Assembly (NCBI GenBank): GCA_947476645.1
Contig: CANJRM010000003.1
Coordinates: forward strand, 18,637 to 82,636
From: Bacteroidota bacterium
GTDB lineage: Bacteria; Bacteroidota; Bacteroidia; Chitinophagales; LD1
Reading direction: 5' to 3'
Length of the DNA stretch: 64,000 nucleotides
Shown here: in pieces, positions 52,980 to 61,964 of the stretch
Numbering within the stretch: position 1 is the first letter of the stretch
Layout: every line of letters begins with the position of its first letter
Made by a program: the position numbers and the translations under genes
The notes under the pieces: generated by a model
Databases searched by the model: none
The model's input: only the letters and a program-made list of their open reading frames with translations
Told to the model about the DNA's origin: nothing

Positions 52980-54158
52980 ATGAACAAACTACTTCGCGCT
53001 TGCTGCGTTTCTCTTTTCGTTTTCTTCAGTTCTTCATCTTTCGCCATCACGCTTTCCGATTCTTCGCGCGTAAGCTTACTAACCGTTGCTCCCGGTGATG
53101 AATTGTATTCTGCATTCGGGCACACGGGTATTCGGGTAACGGATTTCAAGAATGGATTTGATGTGGTATTCAATTACGGCACTTTCGATTTTGACCAGCC
53201 GGGTTTCTATACCAACTTTTTAAAAGGCAAGATGCGCTACATGATTTCGACCGACAGGTTTAAAGATTTTATGGCTGAATATGTTGAGTCAAGGAGGAGA
53301 GTAGATGAACAGGAATTGAATTTGACAAACGAAGACAAGCGACAGGTTTTTACTTTTCTGTTCAACAATGCATTGCCCGAAAACAGAGAATACTTCTACG
53401 ATTTCTTTTGGGACAATTGCGCCACGCGTCCGCGCGATGTGTTTGAGAAAGTTTTAGGAAAGCGAATGCAATATCATACTGAGCATGGCGCATTTCCAAA
53501 AAACAAAACCATGCACGATATGCTGCGCATGTATGTTTGGAATCGCCCGTGGGTTGATTTTGGTTTTGATTTAATACTCGGTATGCCTTGCGAAGTAGAA
53601 GCCAATCCGCGCAGTCAAACATTTCTACCTGATTACGTGGCGAAGTATTTAGGCTGCGCTACGGTTGATGGCAAACCATTTGTGTTAAGCACAAACCCTA
53701 TACTTGATTTGCCGCCTGTGAAAGTTGAACAAGGATTTCGACCTATACATCTCACACTTATTCTTGTTTTGTTTGGTATGGTCCTTACTTTTTATGAATT
53801 CAAAAAGAAGAAGCATTTCTTTTCGTTTGATTTTGTTTTGTTTCTCACTGTTGGTTTGCTCGGCACCTTGTTCGTTTCGCTTTGGGCGTTCACCTCGCAT
53901 TATTCGGTTCCTAGAAATCTGAATGTGCTTTGGTTACTTCCAACGCACGTAATTGCCGCTTTCTTTCTTCTTCGAAAACAAAAAGCAGAGTGGCTGAAAT
54001 ATTATTTCGTATTCACGTATCTGCTGATGATGGTTATACTTTTAGCATGGCACTGGCTGCCGCAGCCGTTTAATATTGCGTGTATGCCGCTGGTATTTCT
54101 ATTGTGTCTGCGTTCCAGTTCTATTGCTGTGTTTATGCATTTTAAAACCACCCCATGA
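52980..54158 (+). CDS. DUF4105 (Lnb N-terminal periplasmic) domain membrane protein
   Basis: 392 residues. A signal peptide (about 1-22) precedes a periplasmic domain to about 250, with SAFGHTGIRVTDFKNGFDVVFNYGTFDF, EYFYDFFWDNCATRPRD and FLPDYVAKYLGCATVDG. This is the DUF4105/Lnb-type cysteine-protease-like fold, with a Cys in DNCATR and a His in FGHTGIRV as plausible active residues. Five or so membrane helices follow (about 258-390). Substrate unknown. Its stop overlaps the next start (ATGA). Confidence 0.85.
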   Translation: MNKLLRACCVSLFVFFSSSSFAITLSDSSRVSLLTVAPGDELYSAFGHTGIRVTDFKNGFDVVFNYGTFDFDQPGFYTNFLKGKMRYMISTDRFKDFMAEYVESRRRVDEQELNLTNEDKRQVFTFLFNNALPENREYFYDFFWDNCATRPRDVFEKVLGKRMQYHTEHGAFPKNKTMHDMLRMYVWNRPWVDFGFDLILGMPCEVEANPRSQTFLPDYVAKYLGCATVDGKPFVLSTNPILDLPPVKVEQGFRPIHLTLILVLFGMVLTFYEFKKKKHFFSFDFVLFLTVGLLGTLFVSLWAFTSHYSVPRNLNVLWLLPTHVIAAFFLLRKQKAEWLKYYFVFTYLLMMVILLAWHWLPQPFNIACMPLVFLLCLRSSSIAVFMHFKTTP

Positions 54159-54787
54159 CCGAACACCATCTTGAAATAAAGAAGACTGCGCGCTATTTCA
54201 CTTCCGGCAAATTAGATAAGAACACCAAGCAGGTTTGGTTTGTCCTGCATGGCTGGGGAATGAACCCGAAAGATTTTCTGGCTTCGTTTGAACCTTTGTT
54301 CAACGATGAAATATTCTTTGTTGCGCCTGAAGCTTTGAACCGTTTTTACATTAAAGGAAGCGGAGGGGTAATTGGTGCCACCTGGATGACGCGTGAAGAT
54401 CGCTTGAATGAAATTAAAGACTACATCGCCTATCTCGATAGTTTATATCAACAGTTTGATTTGGCTCAGTTTGATGATTTGAAAATTACTGCACTCGGAT
54501 TTTCGCAAGGCGCATCAACGGTTTCGCGATGGGTTGATGCTTCAAAGAATAAATTCAATTCGTTGATTGTTTACGCGGGTGAGGTGGCTCCTGAATTGTT
54601 TCCGTTGAAATCAGAGAGCGGATTAAGACGAACCAAGAACACGTTTATCTGCGGCACAAAAGATGAATACTTCACCGCACCTACTGTGGCTACTATGAAA
54701 CAAACATACGCTGAAATGAATTTTACCACCATTGATTTTGATGGCAAGCATGTGGTAGTGCCTGAGGTGTTGCAGAAATTAGTTTAA
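54155..54787 (+). CDS. Phospholipase/carboxylesterase-type alpha/beta hydrolase
   Basis: 210 residues. VLHGWGMNPKDF is the oxyanion turn, GFSQGASTVSRW holds the nucleophile Ser, DEYFT the acid and FDGKHVV the His, in the order of the YpfH/carboxylesterase-2 family. Cytosolic by lack of a signal. Coupled by a 4-bp overlap to the DUF4105 gene. Confidence 0.88.
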   Translation: MTEHHLEIKKTARYFTSGKLDKNTKQVWFVLHGWGMNPKDFLASFEPLFNDEIFFVAPEALNRFYIKGSGGVIGATWMTREDRLNEIKDYIAYLDSLYQQFDLAQFDDLKITALGFSQGASTVSRWVDASKNKFNSLIVYAGEVAPELFPLKSESGLRRTKNTFICGTKDEYFTAPTVATMKQTYAEMNFTTIDFDGKHVVVPEVLQKLV

Positions 54788-54798
54788 GGTTATAAAAC

Positions 54799-54825
54799 AA
54801 AAAAGCCCCGATGAGGGGCTTTTTT
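54799..54825. terminator. Bidirectional terminator
   Basis: An 11-bp stem AAAAAAGCCCC/GGGGCTTTTTT around GATGA, serving the esterase gene (+) and the convergent lamin-tail gene (-). Confidence 0.88.
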
Positions 54826-54829
54826 GTTT

Positions 54830-56554
54830 TTAGTATTGAATGCTTATACGGCTTCTCGAAACTTTATTGTCTGCTTTTATTTCAGCAATATAAATTCCTG
54901 AGTTCAGATTGTTTACATCCATATTAATGATGTTGGTTGAGTTCTGTTTAGTTGAATAAACCACTCTTCCGGTCATATCGTAAAGATTCATTTCTACGTT
55001 AGCAACCGTGTTCAATTCAATTACAAATTTTCCGTTGTTAGGGTTAGGATAAACGCGGGCAACGTTGTTTGTTTCTACATGGTTGATGCCGCTGTAAATA
55101 ACACAAGGAGTAATATTGGTTGGTCCTGTGTGCGCACCTAAGTAGAAAGTATCTATACCAAACACATTCCATTGAGTAGCACTTACAGCCCATGATTTAG
55201 TTCCTGATTTTACTGTACTGTTACGTACCAAAGTATGGTCTTTAGTAGTTCCGCTTCCTACTGTCCATCCAATACTGGCACCGGGGTCGTTACCAATAAT
55301 ACCGATTACATCAATGGTATCCGTTCCGTTTACTAAAGCAACGGCATCGTTACCATTGAACGCAGTAGGAGAACCAGTAATAGTATCGGCAAGTGGTTTA
55401 AGATTTACAGAGTCGGCTTGTGGATTTACAATTACATAAGTTCCACCTACCGGCAAAATTCCTGAAAGATTAAACGTGTTACCAGCAGCCGAACTTCCGT
55501 TGGCATATACCTGAACTTTATAACCGTTCATGTCAATGGCGGTGTTAGTCGGGTTGTAAATTTCAAGCGCTTTATTGCTGCTTGAACCTTCTACATATTC
55601 ACTAAAGAAAAGTGAACCGCAGGTATCAACGGCAGCAAAAGGAGTTAAAGTAAGTGTAAAAATAGAATCGGCACCTATTTTTAAACCAACACCTGCATTG
55701 GTTAAACGGAAAGTAAGCACATGTGTTTGTTGACCTGTGGTGTCGTTTGTAATAGTAAGGGCTATTGATTTGAAAACAGTGTTAGCTGAAAAACTGATAG
55801 ACTGTGTAGAGTAGTTATTAATCCAACTTGCGTTGCCACTAAGTAATTCTACATCTATAGTAAGCGCATTGGCATGAATGGAATTTAAAGCTAAATCCAT
55901 ATTCACCGAACCGTTCAATCCTGAGAAAGCTGCTGATACTGGTGAGAAACTAACAAGTGTATCGTAAGCAGTGGTGTTGCAAAGCGTTTGATTTGTAGGA
56001 CCTGTATGCGAACCAAGTTGATTAGAATCGAGCGGCAGAACAATCCACTGTGAAGTGCTCAGCAACCAATCGCTTGTGCCAAGTGCTACATTCGGTTTTC
56101 TGATGAGTGTGTGATTGGAAGTGCCGGTAGCAAATGTATCAACTGCCCAACCTGTGCCCGGGTTAACACCTACCTGACCAATTATATCTATCGTATCAAC
56201 ACCATGGATTAAAGCTACGGCATCGTTACCCGTAAACGCAGTAACACCACTCAGGGTATCGGCCAAAAGTTTCAATAGAGAATCGGCCTGGCTGTTCATG
56301 ATTACATAAACACCGTTGGCAGGTATGGTGCCACTCAAAATAAAATTAACCGATGGGTTGGTATTACCGTTAGGGAAAAGCAATACGCGGTAACCATTCA
56401 GATTAACGGCACTGCCAGTAGGGTTATAAATTTCAAGGGCTTTGTTGTTGCTTGAACCTTTCATGTATTCTGAAAAGAAAAGCGTTGAACAAAAACCAGC
56501 GTATAGCGAAAACGTAACGGTGGTTAGTAATAGTAAGGCGTAAATTTTTTTCAT
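54830..56554 (-). CDS. Secreted lamin-tail-domain protein, T9SS type A
   Basis: 574 residues. A signal peptide (1-19) precedes two lamin-tail (LTD) domains, about 22-175 and 312-465. They are clear tandem copies, each starting LFFSEYxxGSSxNKALEIYNPT and reaching WxVxxxxxxLGxHTGPTN. Between them is a beta-sandwich linker. The C-terminus (VARVYPNPNNGKFVIELNT to SRSRISIQY) is a type A sorting domain. LTDs occur in secreted nucleases and surface proteins. No nuclease domain is present here. Confidence 0.85.
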   Translation of the reverse strand: MKKIYALLLLTTVTFSLYAGFCSTLFFSEYMKGSSNNKALEIYNPTGSAVNLNGYRVLLFPNGNTNPSVNFILSGTIPANGVYVIMNSQADSLLKLLADTLSGVTAFTGNDAVALIHGVDTIDIIGQVGVNPGTGWAVDTFATGTSNHTLIRKPNVALGTSDWLLSTSQWIVLPLDSNQLGSHTGPTNQTLCNTTAYDTLVSFSPVSAAFSGLNGSVNMDLALNSIHANALTIDVELLSGNASWINNYSTQSISFSANTVFKSIALTITNDTTGQQTHVLTFRLTNAGVGLKIGADSIFTLTLTPFAAVDTCGSLFFSEYVEGSSSNKALEIYNPTNTAIDMNGYKVQVYANGSSAAGNTFNLSGILPVGGTYVIVNPQADSVNLKPLADTITGSPTAFNGNDAVALVNGTDTIDVIGIIGNDPGASIGWTVGSGTTKDHTLVRNSTVKSGTKSWAVSATQWNVFGIDTFYLGAHTGPTNITPCVIYSGINHVETNNVARVYPNPNNGKFVIELNTVANVEMNLYDMTGRVVYSTKQNSTNIINMDVNNLNSGIYIAEIKADNKVSRSRISIQY

Positions 56555-56669
56555 AATCGGTAATTTTTAGGGCGGCAAAGCTATCAGAAAAACCGAAACG
56601 ACTATTATCGAAAGGTTAGGTGATGATTAGTTGTGAATAAGCCCAATTACTTTCAGAATATGTTCAAAT

Positions 56670-56733
56670 ACGACACAAGTCATGTACTGTATCTTTTCTG
56701 AGTTTGTGTCGTAAGAGTTAAAAGCCATAACTC
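56670..56733. promoter_or_regulatory. Inverted repeats upstream of the 200-residue secreted-protein gene
   Basis: ACGACACAA (56670-56678) and its complement (56704-56712) flank a 25-bp spacer that contains TATCTTTT, a near match to the -7 box. A second small repeat GAGTTA/TAACTC lies at 56715-56733. Together they could form an operator-promoter region. Nothing else is seen in the 206-bp gap. Confidence 0.35.
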
Positions 56734-56760
56734 ATTATGACACACAACTAAAGAGGGAAC

Positions 56761-57363
56761 ATGAGAAATTTTACGCTGCCCGTAATGCTGCTTGTCATTG
56801 TTTTTACAAGTAGCTCGTTTACAAAATTGCCCGATGATGATAACGGGCATTACAAAAACAACGGTTACTTTTTTGCCATTCTAAATGGCAATATGTTCGA
56901 AATGCGCGATGATGATAAATACCGCGCAGAGCTAATCAACAAAACAGGAACCATGAGTAATAGCAGCAGCGGCTTAAGCCGTGTGGCAAACTCACTTATC
57001 TTTTATGGGAACGAATTCAAGGATGAAAAAGGAAAACTCTTTGATGAGAATATTGATTTTGAATACACCTTCGATGAAGGCTCCTTAGGCGAACCAAAGG
57101 ATTTGAAAATCGAAATTCATTACGACATGCACGACTATTATCAAATACCCGAGTTGACAAAGTTTGTGGTAAAGAATATAACATGGAGCGAAGACCGAAG
57201 AGAATTTATTATGAGTGCAGATTTTGATTGCCGCATGCGCAGATGGGGTTTTCCTGCCGAAAGTCAACCGGTGGTTCGCTTAAAAGGAAGAATGGTCAAC
57301 ATCAATGTAACCGCACCTGCGTGGATAAAAATAAAAGACCCGAGACAAGTAGCAGGGAATTAA
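56761..57363 (+). CDS. Secreted hypothetical protein
   Basis: 200 residues, not recognised. A signal peptide (MRNFTLPVMLLVIVFTSSSF) is followed by a soluble beta-rich domain. NNGYFFAILNGNMFEMRDDDKYRAEL and the later FDCRMRRWGFPAESQPVVRLKGRMVNINVTAPAWIKI resemble small lipocalin- or DUF-type folds found in Bacteroidota, but no name is justified. There is no lipobox Cys and no T9SS tail, so it is probably periplasmic. It is followed by a heptamer-built inverted repeat. Confidence 0.7.
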   Translation: MRNFTLPVMLLVIVFTSSSFTKLPDDDNGHYKNNGYFFAILNGNMFEMRDDDKYRAELINKTGTMSNSSSGLSRVANSLIFYGNEFKDEKGKLFDENIDFEYTFDEGSLGEPKDLKIEIHYDMHDYYQIPELTKFVVKNITWSEDRREFIMSADFDCRMRRWGFPAESQPVVRLKGRMVNINVTAPAWIKIKDPRQVAGN

Positions 57364-57366
57364 ATT

Positions 57367-57485
57367 CGATTTGCGAACAACGATTAACGAATTTTGATTT
57401 ACGATTAAACTGCCAATTAATGAGGGGCGAAAGTGTATTGTATTCACTTCTGCATTCTGAAATCGTTAATCGTTGTTCGCAAATC
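57367..57485. repeat. 23-bp perfect inverted repeat built from heptamers
   Basis: The left arm 57368-57390 and right arm 57463-57485 are perfect complements, 72 bp apart. The left side reads as heptamers: CGATTTG, CGAACAA, CGATTAA, CGAATTT, TGATTTA, CGATTAA (57367-57408). The first five give 35 bp. It fills the gap between two convergent genes and could pair in the mRNA, but there is no T-run. Confidence 0.8.
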
Positions 57486-57519
57486 ACTTAGTCTAATCTT
57501 ACCGCAATACCGCGAGTTC

Positions 57520-58143
57520 TCAGTTCGAAAAGTCCTGCGTTGCCTTCACATACCTTGCACCATCTTTATTTTTTGTTTCAAAGAAGGCTCCGCATCCAAG
57601 CGCTCCAAAACTTTTATTGAGCATATTCTTTTTGTGAGGCGGAGAATGAAACCAATCATCTACAATCAGTTCGCCTAATTGCACATAGGTTGTTTTAGAT
57701 GGCATAAGGATATGTGTATAATCAATATTCTCACCTGCTGCATCGGCAGTGGTGCCAAATAACTGAATGCGATTATCAGGACTACGCAACGGAATACTTC
57801 GCTTATTGAAATGGTCGAAGAATTTTTTGTCAACCATTTGGTAACTGTGAACCACAGCCGCATCGCGAAGAGTAGGGGAGTAACGAAATTGTTTCATGTT
57901 TTTCTTGTCACGCAGTTTGTTGGTGGAGAAGAAAACCGCTGCATTCAACAAATGCAAATCGTAATTATCAGGATCCACAATTTCACTGGCTTCTTTCAAT
58001 TGCATAAAACTTTTCCAATCGTGTTCGGTGTAAACTTTTTCTTTGAAATAAGAATCGTTGCTGTAATTCGGAACTTCGCTTAGAAACTTTTCGGCATTGC
58101 CCGAAACAAGAAACAGAAACAAAAGCAGGAGAGGAGTTTTCAT
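57520..58143 (-). CDS. Secreted CAP-domain (SCP/PR-1) protein
   Basis: 207 residues with a signal peptide (1-16). The CAP domain spans about 60-205: LLNAAVFFSTNKLRDKKNMKQFRYSPTLRDAAVVHSYQM, FFDHFNK, AGENI and WFHSPPHKKNMLNKSFGALGCGAFFE, with the HSxxHKxNML motif. The usual four-residue cavity (two His and two Glu) is partly present. CAP proteins are found as extracellular or periplasmic proteins; the activity in bacteria is unclear. Confidence 0.85.
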   Translation of the reverse strand: MKTPLLLLFLFLVSGNAEKFLSEVPNYSNDSYFKEKVYTEHDWKSFMQLKEASEIVDPDNYDLHLLNAAVFFSTNKLRDKKNMKQFRYSPTLRDAAVVHSYQMVDKKFFDHFNKRSIPLRSPDNRIQLFGTTADAAGENIDYTHILMPSKTTYVQLGELIVDDWFHSPPHKKNMLNKSFGALGCGAFFETKNKDGARYVKATQDFSN

Positions 58144-58183
58144 GTTTAAGGGTTAACGTTATTTTGGCTGTAAAATTATAAGT

Positions 58184-58756
58184 ATGAACGAAACCATCTA
58201 CGAACAAATTGCAGCTACACAAAAGGAAATTGAATTAAGCCGAAACAAAATTCTGGAATTGCGCACTCAATTAGCCGAAGAACCTGTCAGCGATTATGCA
58301 CTAAAAGACTGGAACGGAAATGAAGTAATGCTCTCTTCTTTGTTTGATGAGCGCAACGAATTACTCGTGGTGCATAACATGGGAAAGAAATGTGTTTACT
58401 GCACCATGTGGGCGGATGGTTTCAATGGATTTGTTCTTCCTTTAAACGACCGAATGCCTTTTGTAGTGGTATCACCCGATTCACCTGAAGTGCAAAAAGA
58501 ATTTGCTGAAAGCAGAGGATGGAAATTTAAAATGCTTTCGACTGATGGTAGTTCGTTTACTAAGGACATGGGCTTTGAACCTAAACCAAAATCATATTGG
58601 CCGGGTGTTTCGGCATTCATTCGTAAGGATGGCAAAATCTATCGCACTTCTTATGACCATTTTGGTCCCGGAGATTTTTATTGCTCACCATGGCATTTGT
58701 TCGATTTGTTTCCTGCAAGTGATAACGAATGGCAACCGAAGTATAATTACAAGTAA
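58184..58756 (+). CDS. DUF899-family thioredoxin-fold protein
   Basis: 190 residues. LLVVHNMGKKCVYCTMWADGFNG puts a CxxC pair (C70, C73) at the start of the thioredoxin-like core, followed by MPFVVVSPDSPEVQKEFAESRGW and FGPGDFYCSPWHLFDLFP. This is the DUF899/AhpC-TSA-like group, probably redox-active in the cytosol. A 28-residue N-terminal helix precedes the core. Divergent from the CAP-protein gene with a 40-bp gap. Confidence 0.88.
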   Translation: MNETIYEQIAATQKEIELSRNKILELRTQLAEEPVSDYALKDWNGNEVMLSSLFDERNELLVVHNMGKKCVYCTMWADGFNGFVLPLNDRMPFVVVSPDSPEVQKEFAESRGWKFKMLSTDGSSFTKDMGFEPKPKSYWPGVSAFIRKDGKIYRTSYDHFGPGDFYCSPWHLFDLFPASDNEWQPKYNYK

Positions 58757-58763
58757 GAAGCGA

Positions 58764-58827
58764 TGTCACCCTGAGCTTGTCGAAGGGTGTGTTAACGGAT
58801 AAATGCTTCGACAAGCTCGGCATGACA
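58764..58827. repeat. Inverted pair of CTGAGCTTGTCGAAG elements
   Basis: TGTCACCCTGAGCTTGTCG... (58764-58787) and its inverted relative (58805-58827, GCTTCGACAAGCTCGGCATGA) face each other. It is the REP-like motif also found at 13878. It sits just after the DUF899 gene, as REP pairs often do. Confidence 0.8.
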
Positions 58828-58840
58828 CTTCTCTAAACAA

Positions 58841-58874
58841 AAAACGCTGTATGCATTTCTGCCTACAGCGTTTT
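58841..58874 (-). terminator. Terminator of the TonB receptor gene
   Basis: Stem AAAACGCTGTA/TACAGCGTTTT (11 bp) with a 12-nt loop, followed by T/A runs on both sides, so it may serve both directions. It lies 21 bp beyond the minus gene's stop. Confidence 0.8.
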
Positions 58875-58894
58875 TTATTTATCCAAACTGAATC

Positions 58895-61465
58895 TTATTG
58901 TTCGGTTTTCTTTTTTCCTGCTCCGCCAAAAACATAACTCAACTGAATAGTATAGTTACGCGGTGCTTCTAAATAAGCAGGGCGCGGAGTGTATTCCCAG
59001 TTCAATAAGTTCTTTACGATAAATGCAATACGAACTCCTTGTTTAAAGTTGTAAGCCCAGTGCATGTTCCATACAATATCACCTCGACCTTTGCCAATGG
59101 CAATTGACTCTTTATAGTTTCTGTACTGTTCTAAACCACCAAAAGCAGATCTACCGAATAATTTAAACACCGGGCTTTGGAAAGCATAATCAACGTTCTC
59201 CATATAGCTGGCGTATTGCAAATTGGTGTTCCACTCAATGCCTTTCCATTTCATGGTAAAATCAAATTTGAAAGTATGGCGGTTACGATATTTCAAAACG
59301 TTAGTGGTTGAACTTGACGTCATACCATAACTGATAGCCGTGTAAGGAGAATCAGGTGTATTTAATTGATTGTATGCTCCCGAAATATTGACGAGTTTTT
59401 CTCCTTTATAGTTGAACAGATCCAAGGAGTCGTTGCGATTAAGTGAACGAGGGTCTATGAAGGTATATCCTGCAAGGATAGACAATTCAACGGGTCCTAT
59501 CTTGCCTTGTCCGGCTATTACAATCTCAGTTCCCAGAATTCTTGTTTTGCCAATGTTTTGAGAAGAGAAACCAAATCCTGCTGTTCCGTTATTGAGGTCA
59601 CCAAACTGACCAAAGGTAAACTCCATCATGTTTTCATACTGATTCCAAAAACCTGCAAGGTCAGCATAACCAACCCAACCTTTTCCCAAATTGAATCCTT
59701 GCTTAATACCAACCTCTGCACTGTAACCTCTTTCAGGTTTCAAGTTAGGATTAGAAGCAATGAATAATGGGCCCACACTGGTTGTAATATAACGCTCGGC
59801 AATGGTAGGATAACGGAAACCCTGACCGAATGAAGCGCGGATATAGGTAGCTTCTGCAGCTTGATAATTAATTCCAATACGGAAGAGAGGATATTTCAAA
59901 TCATTCAACGAGTTTTGCGTAAGTGCTAACTGAGGTGTGTGTGTAGTGTCGGTACCATTAATAACGGTGTCATTAACATAATGGCGCATTTGGAAATATT
60001 CCCAACGGGCACCTAAAGTAATGTTCAACTTCTTAAAGAATTTAAAATCGGTTTGCGCATATACCGAGAAGTTATAACTGTTGTTTTTACCAAACAAACT
60101 TCCCGATGCGCCTTTAGGAGGATTAACATCATCATATACATTTACTACACCACCCACCACGTTGAAGTCAAACTTCTTGAACTCAATTTTACGATGGTAT
60201 TGCAACTCGGCATAGTAGCGGTTAGGTACTGAACCCTGACCTGTGTTGTTAGTATTGGTAGCATTAAAAAACCTTCCATTGAATTTAAATTGATTGCCGC
60301 TTTTGTCGGTGTAATCAATAAATGGGTCAACCGTATAACGATACGATTTGTATTCGGTAATGGTGCCGGGATATGGTCTGTAAGCCAGTGAATCGAAGTT
60401 TTGATACTTTGGATTTGCAGTGGTTCCAATATTTACATCCTTGATACCATTCCAGAAGAAAAATGTTTTTCCCCAACTGTAATAAGCACTTACGTTAATT
60501 CCCATATTAAGACCAGGAACACTCTTAACACGGTAACGATATTTGATATTCCCTCTTATGGCATGTCCATCGCTCGAATCTAAGTAGCCTGTACTCATAT
60601 CAAATGCTCCACCAAATACTAAATCATGTTGACCAAACTTTTGACGATGAGCAAAATTGAAACCACCACCCATTGGGTTTTTGCTTCCCCACCAAACGTA
60701 TTTTTTGTTGTTAGGTGCACCATAGATTCCTGTATAAACAGTTGCTTTGGTTACCGGTTCGTTTACGGGGTAAGCAGTTCTTACATTAATGATTCCGTTC
60801 AAAGCACCTGAGCCGTATAGCGCTGATGCCGCTCCTTTAATAACTTCCACCTGCTCCACATTTTCCATAGGCACTATGCTCCATTTTGCATCGGAAGCAT
60901 CGGCAGAAAGGAGCGGAAGGTCATCTACCAAAACCAATACACGGCTACCTGCTCCATAGCTCCATCCAGCGCCACCGCGAATGTTCACCTGCCCATCGGC
61001 AATAGTTACACCGGGCACGCGGGTCATTCCACCATCTAAACTCGTAATGTTTTGGCTGGTGAGTGAGCTTCCCTTTATCACATCCATAGAAACTGTTTCC
61101 TCACCTAATTTCTTTTCGTATTTACTTCCGGTTACAACCACCACATCAATCATTTGTTGTCTTTCTTTAAGCACAATGTTCAATGATTTCTTTTCACCGG
61201 CAGCAAGTGTTACTTTATGTTTCTGCTCTTCTTTACCAATGTAACGAATAGTTACTTCGTAACTTCCTGCCGGAATACTGAGTTCGTATTTGCCGTCAAA
61301 ATCGGTTACGGTGCCTTGCCCTTTGCTGGCATCTATTACCACGTTAGCGCTGATAACGGCTTCTCCGTTTTCCTGTGTAACAGTGCCGCTTAATTTGGCA
61401 TCCTGAGAAAATAGTTGAAACGAAAAGAAACAAAGGGAGAGAAGTAGGTAATGGTTTAACTTCAT
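58895..61465 (-). CDS. TonB-dependent outer-membrane receptor with carboxypeptidase-regulatory-like domain
   Basis: 856 residues. Signal peptide 1-20. Residues about 22-110 are a CarboxypepD_reg-like domain (AKLSGTVTQENGEAVISANVVI ... TDFDGKYELSIPAGSYEVTIRYIG), then VVVTGSKYEKK and a plug with RVPGVTIADGQVNIRGGAGWSYGAGSRVLVLVDDLPL and VEVIKGAASALYGSGALNGIINV. The remaining residues form a 22-strand type barrel ending YTIQLSYVFGG. No SusD gene follows, so it is not a polysaccharide SusCD pair. The plug resembles siderophore or cobalamin-type receptors. Substrate unknown. Confidence 0.92.
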   Translation of the reverse strand: MKLNHYLLLSLCFFSFQLFSQDAKLSGTVTQENGEAVISANVVIDASKGQGTVTDFDGKYELSIPAGSYEVTIRYIGKEEQKHKVTLAAGEKKSLNIVLKERQQMIDVVVVTGSKYEKKLGEETVSMDVIKGSSLTSQNITSLDGGMTRVPGVTIADGQVNIRGGAGWSYGAGSRVLVLVDDLPLLSADASDAKWSIVPMENVEQVEVIKGAASALYGSGALNGIINVRTAYPVNEPVTKATVYTGIYGAPNNKKYVWWGSKNPMGGGFNFAHRQKFGQHDLVFGGAFDMSTGYLDSSDGHAIRGNIKYRYRVKSVPGLNMGINVSAYYSWGKTFFFWNGIKDVNIGTTANPKYQNFDSLAYRPYPGTITEYKSYRYTVDPFIDYTDKSGNQFKFNGRFFNATNTNNTGQGSVPNRYYAELQYHRKIEFKKFDFNVVGGVVNVYDDVNPPKGASGSLFGKNNSYNFSVYAQTDFKFFKKLNITLGARWEYFQMRHYVNDTVINGTDTTHTPQLALTQNSLNDLKYPLFRIGINYQAAEATYIRASFGQGFRYPTIAERYITTSVGPLFIASNPNLKPERGYSAEVGIKQGFNLGKGWVGYADLAGFWNQYENMMEFTFGQFGDLNNGTAGFGFSSQNIGKTRILGTEIVIAGQGKIGPVELSILAGYTFIDPRSLNRNDSLDLFNYKGEKLVNISGAYNQLNTPDSPYTAISYGMTSSSTTNVLKYRNRHTFKFDFTMKWKGIEWNTNLQYASYMENVDYAFQSPVFKLFGRSAFGGLEQYRNYKESIAIGKGRGDIVWNMHWAYNFKQGVRIAFIVKNLLNWEYTPRPAYLEAPRNYTIQLSYVFGGAGKKKTEQ

Positions 61466-61693
61466 GTTGTTGGATTTTTAAGTGCGACCAAAAATAGATT
61501 TTTTTTGAAGCGGTGCAATTTTCTATAAGATGAGCAAAATGAGATAATCCACAATTCAGGAACACAGAATGTTAGTTCTCTCGCTGCTACTTGGCTCTTG
61601 TAGCTAAGTTTATATAGGGGCATACTCATCTGGTTTTCCTGTTCCATTATTAAAAGCAAAAAAACACCCCTGATTGCGCAGAGAAGAGTGAAC

Positions 61694-61831
61694 CTAAACC
61701 CGTTCTTCTAAGCGATGTCCGTAAGCTACGTTGCTTACAGGGTCAGCGCCCAGCGAGTTAAAGGCAAACACACGGAAATAGTAAGTAATTCCCGAGTTTA
61801 AACCCTTTATCGTAAAACTCGCTTTTCCTCT
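61694..61831 (-). pseudogene. Remnant of a fibronectin type III-like protein (C-terminal end)
   Basis: On the minus strand, between a TAA at 61832-61834 and a TAG at 61694, the frame reads RGKASFTIKGLNSGITYYFR then VFAFNSLGADPVSNVAYGHRL and EERV. GLNSGITYYFRVFAFNSLG is typical of the last strands of a fibronectin type III domain. The rest of the gene is missing, so it is a decayed end. Confidence 0.7.
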
Positions 61832-61964
61832 TTAAAGTTTATTCTCTAAAGGCATGCATTTTGGGCATAAAACAGGTCTAAAATTGAGTCAAAAAATCAC
61901 CTTGTTTGCATACATGCCGCACTATCAATAGCATAAATTCCTTTGATTATAAAAAACTTCTTTG

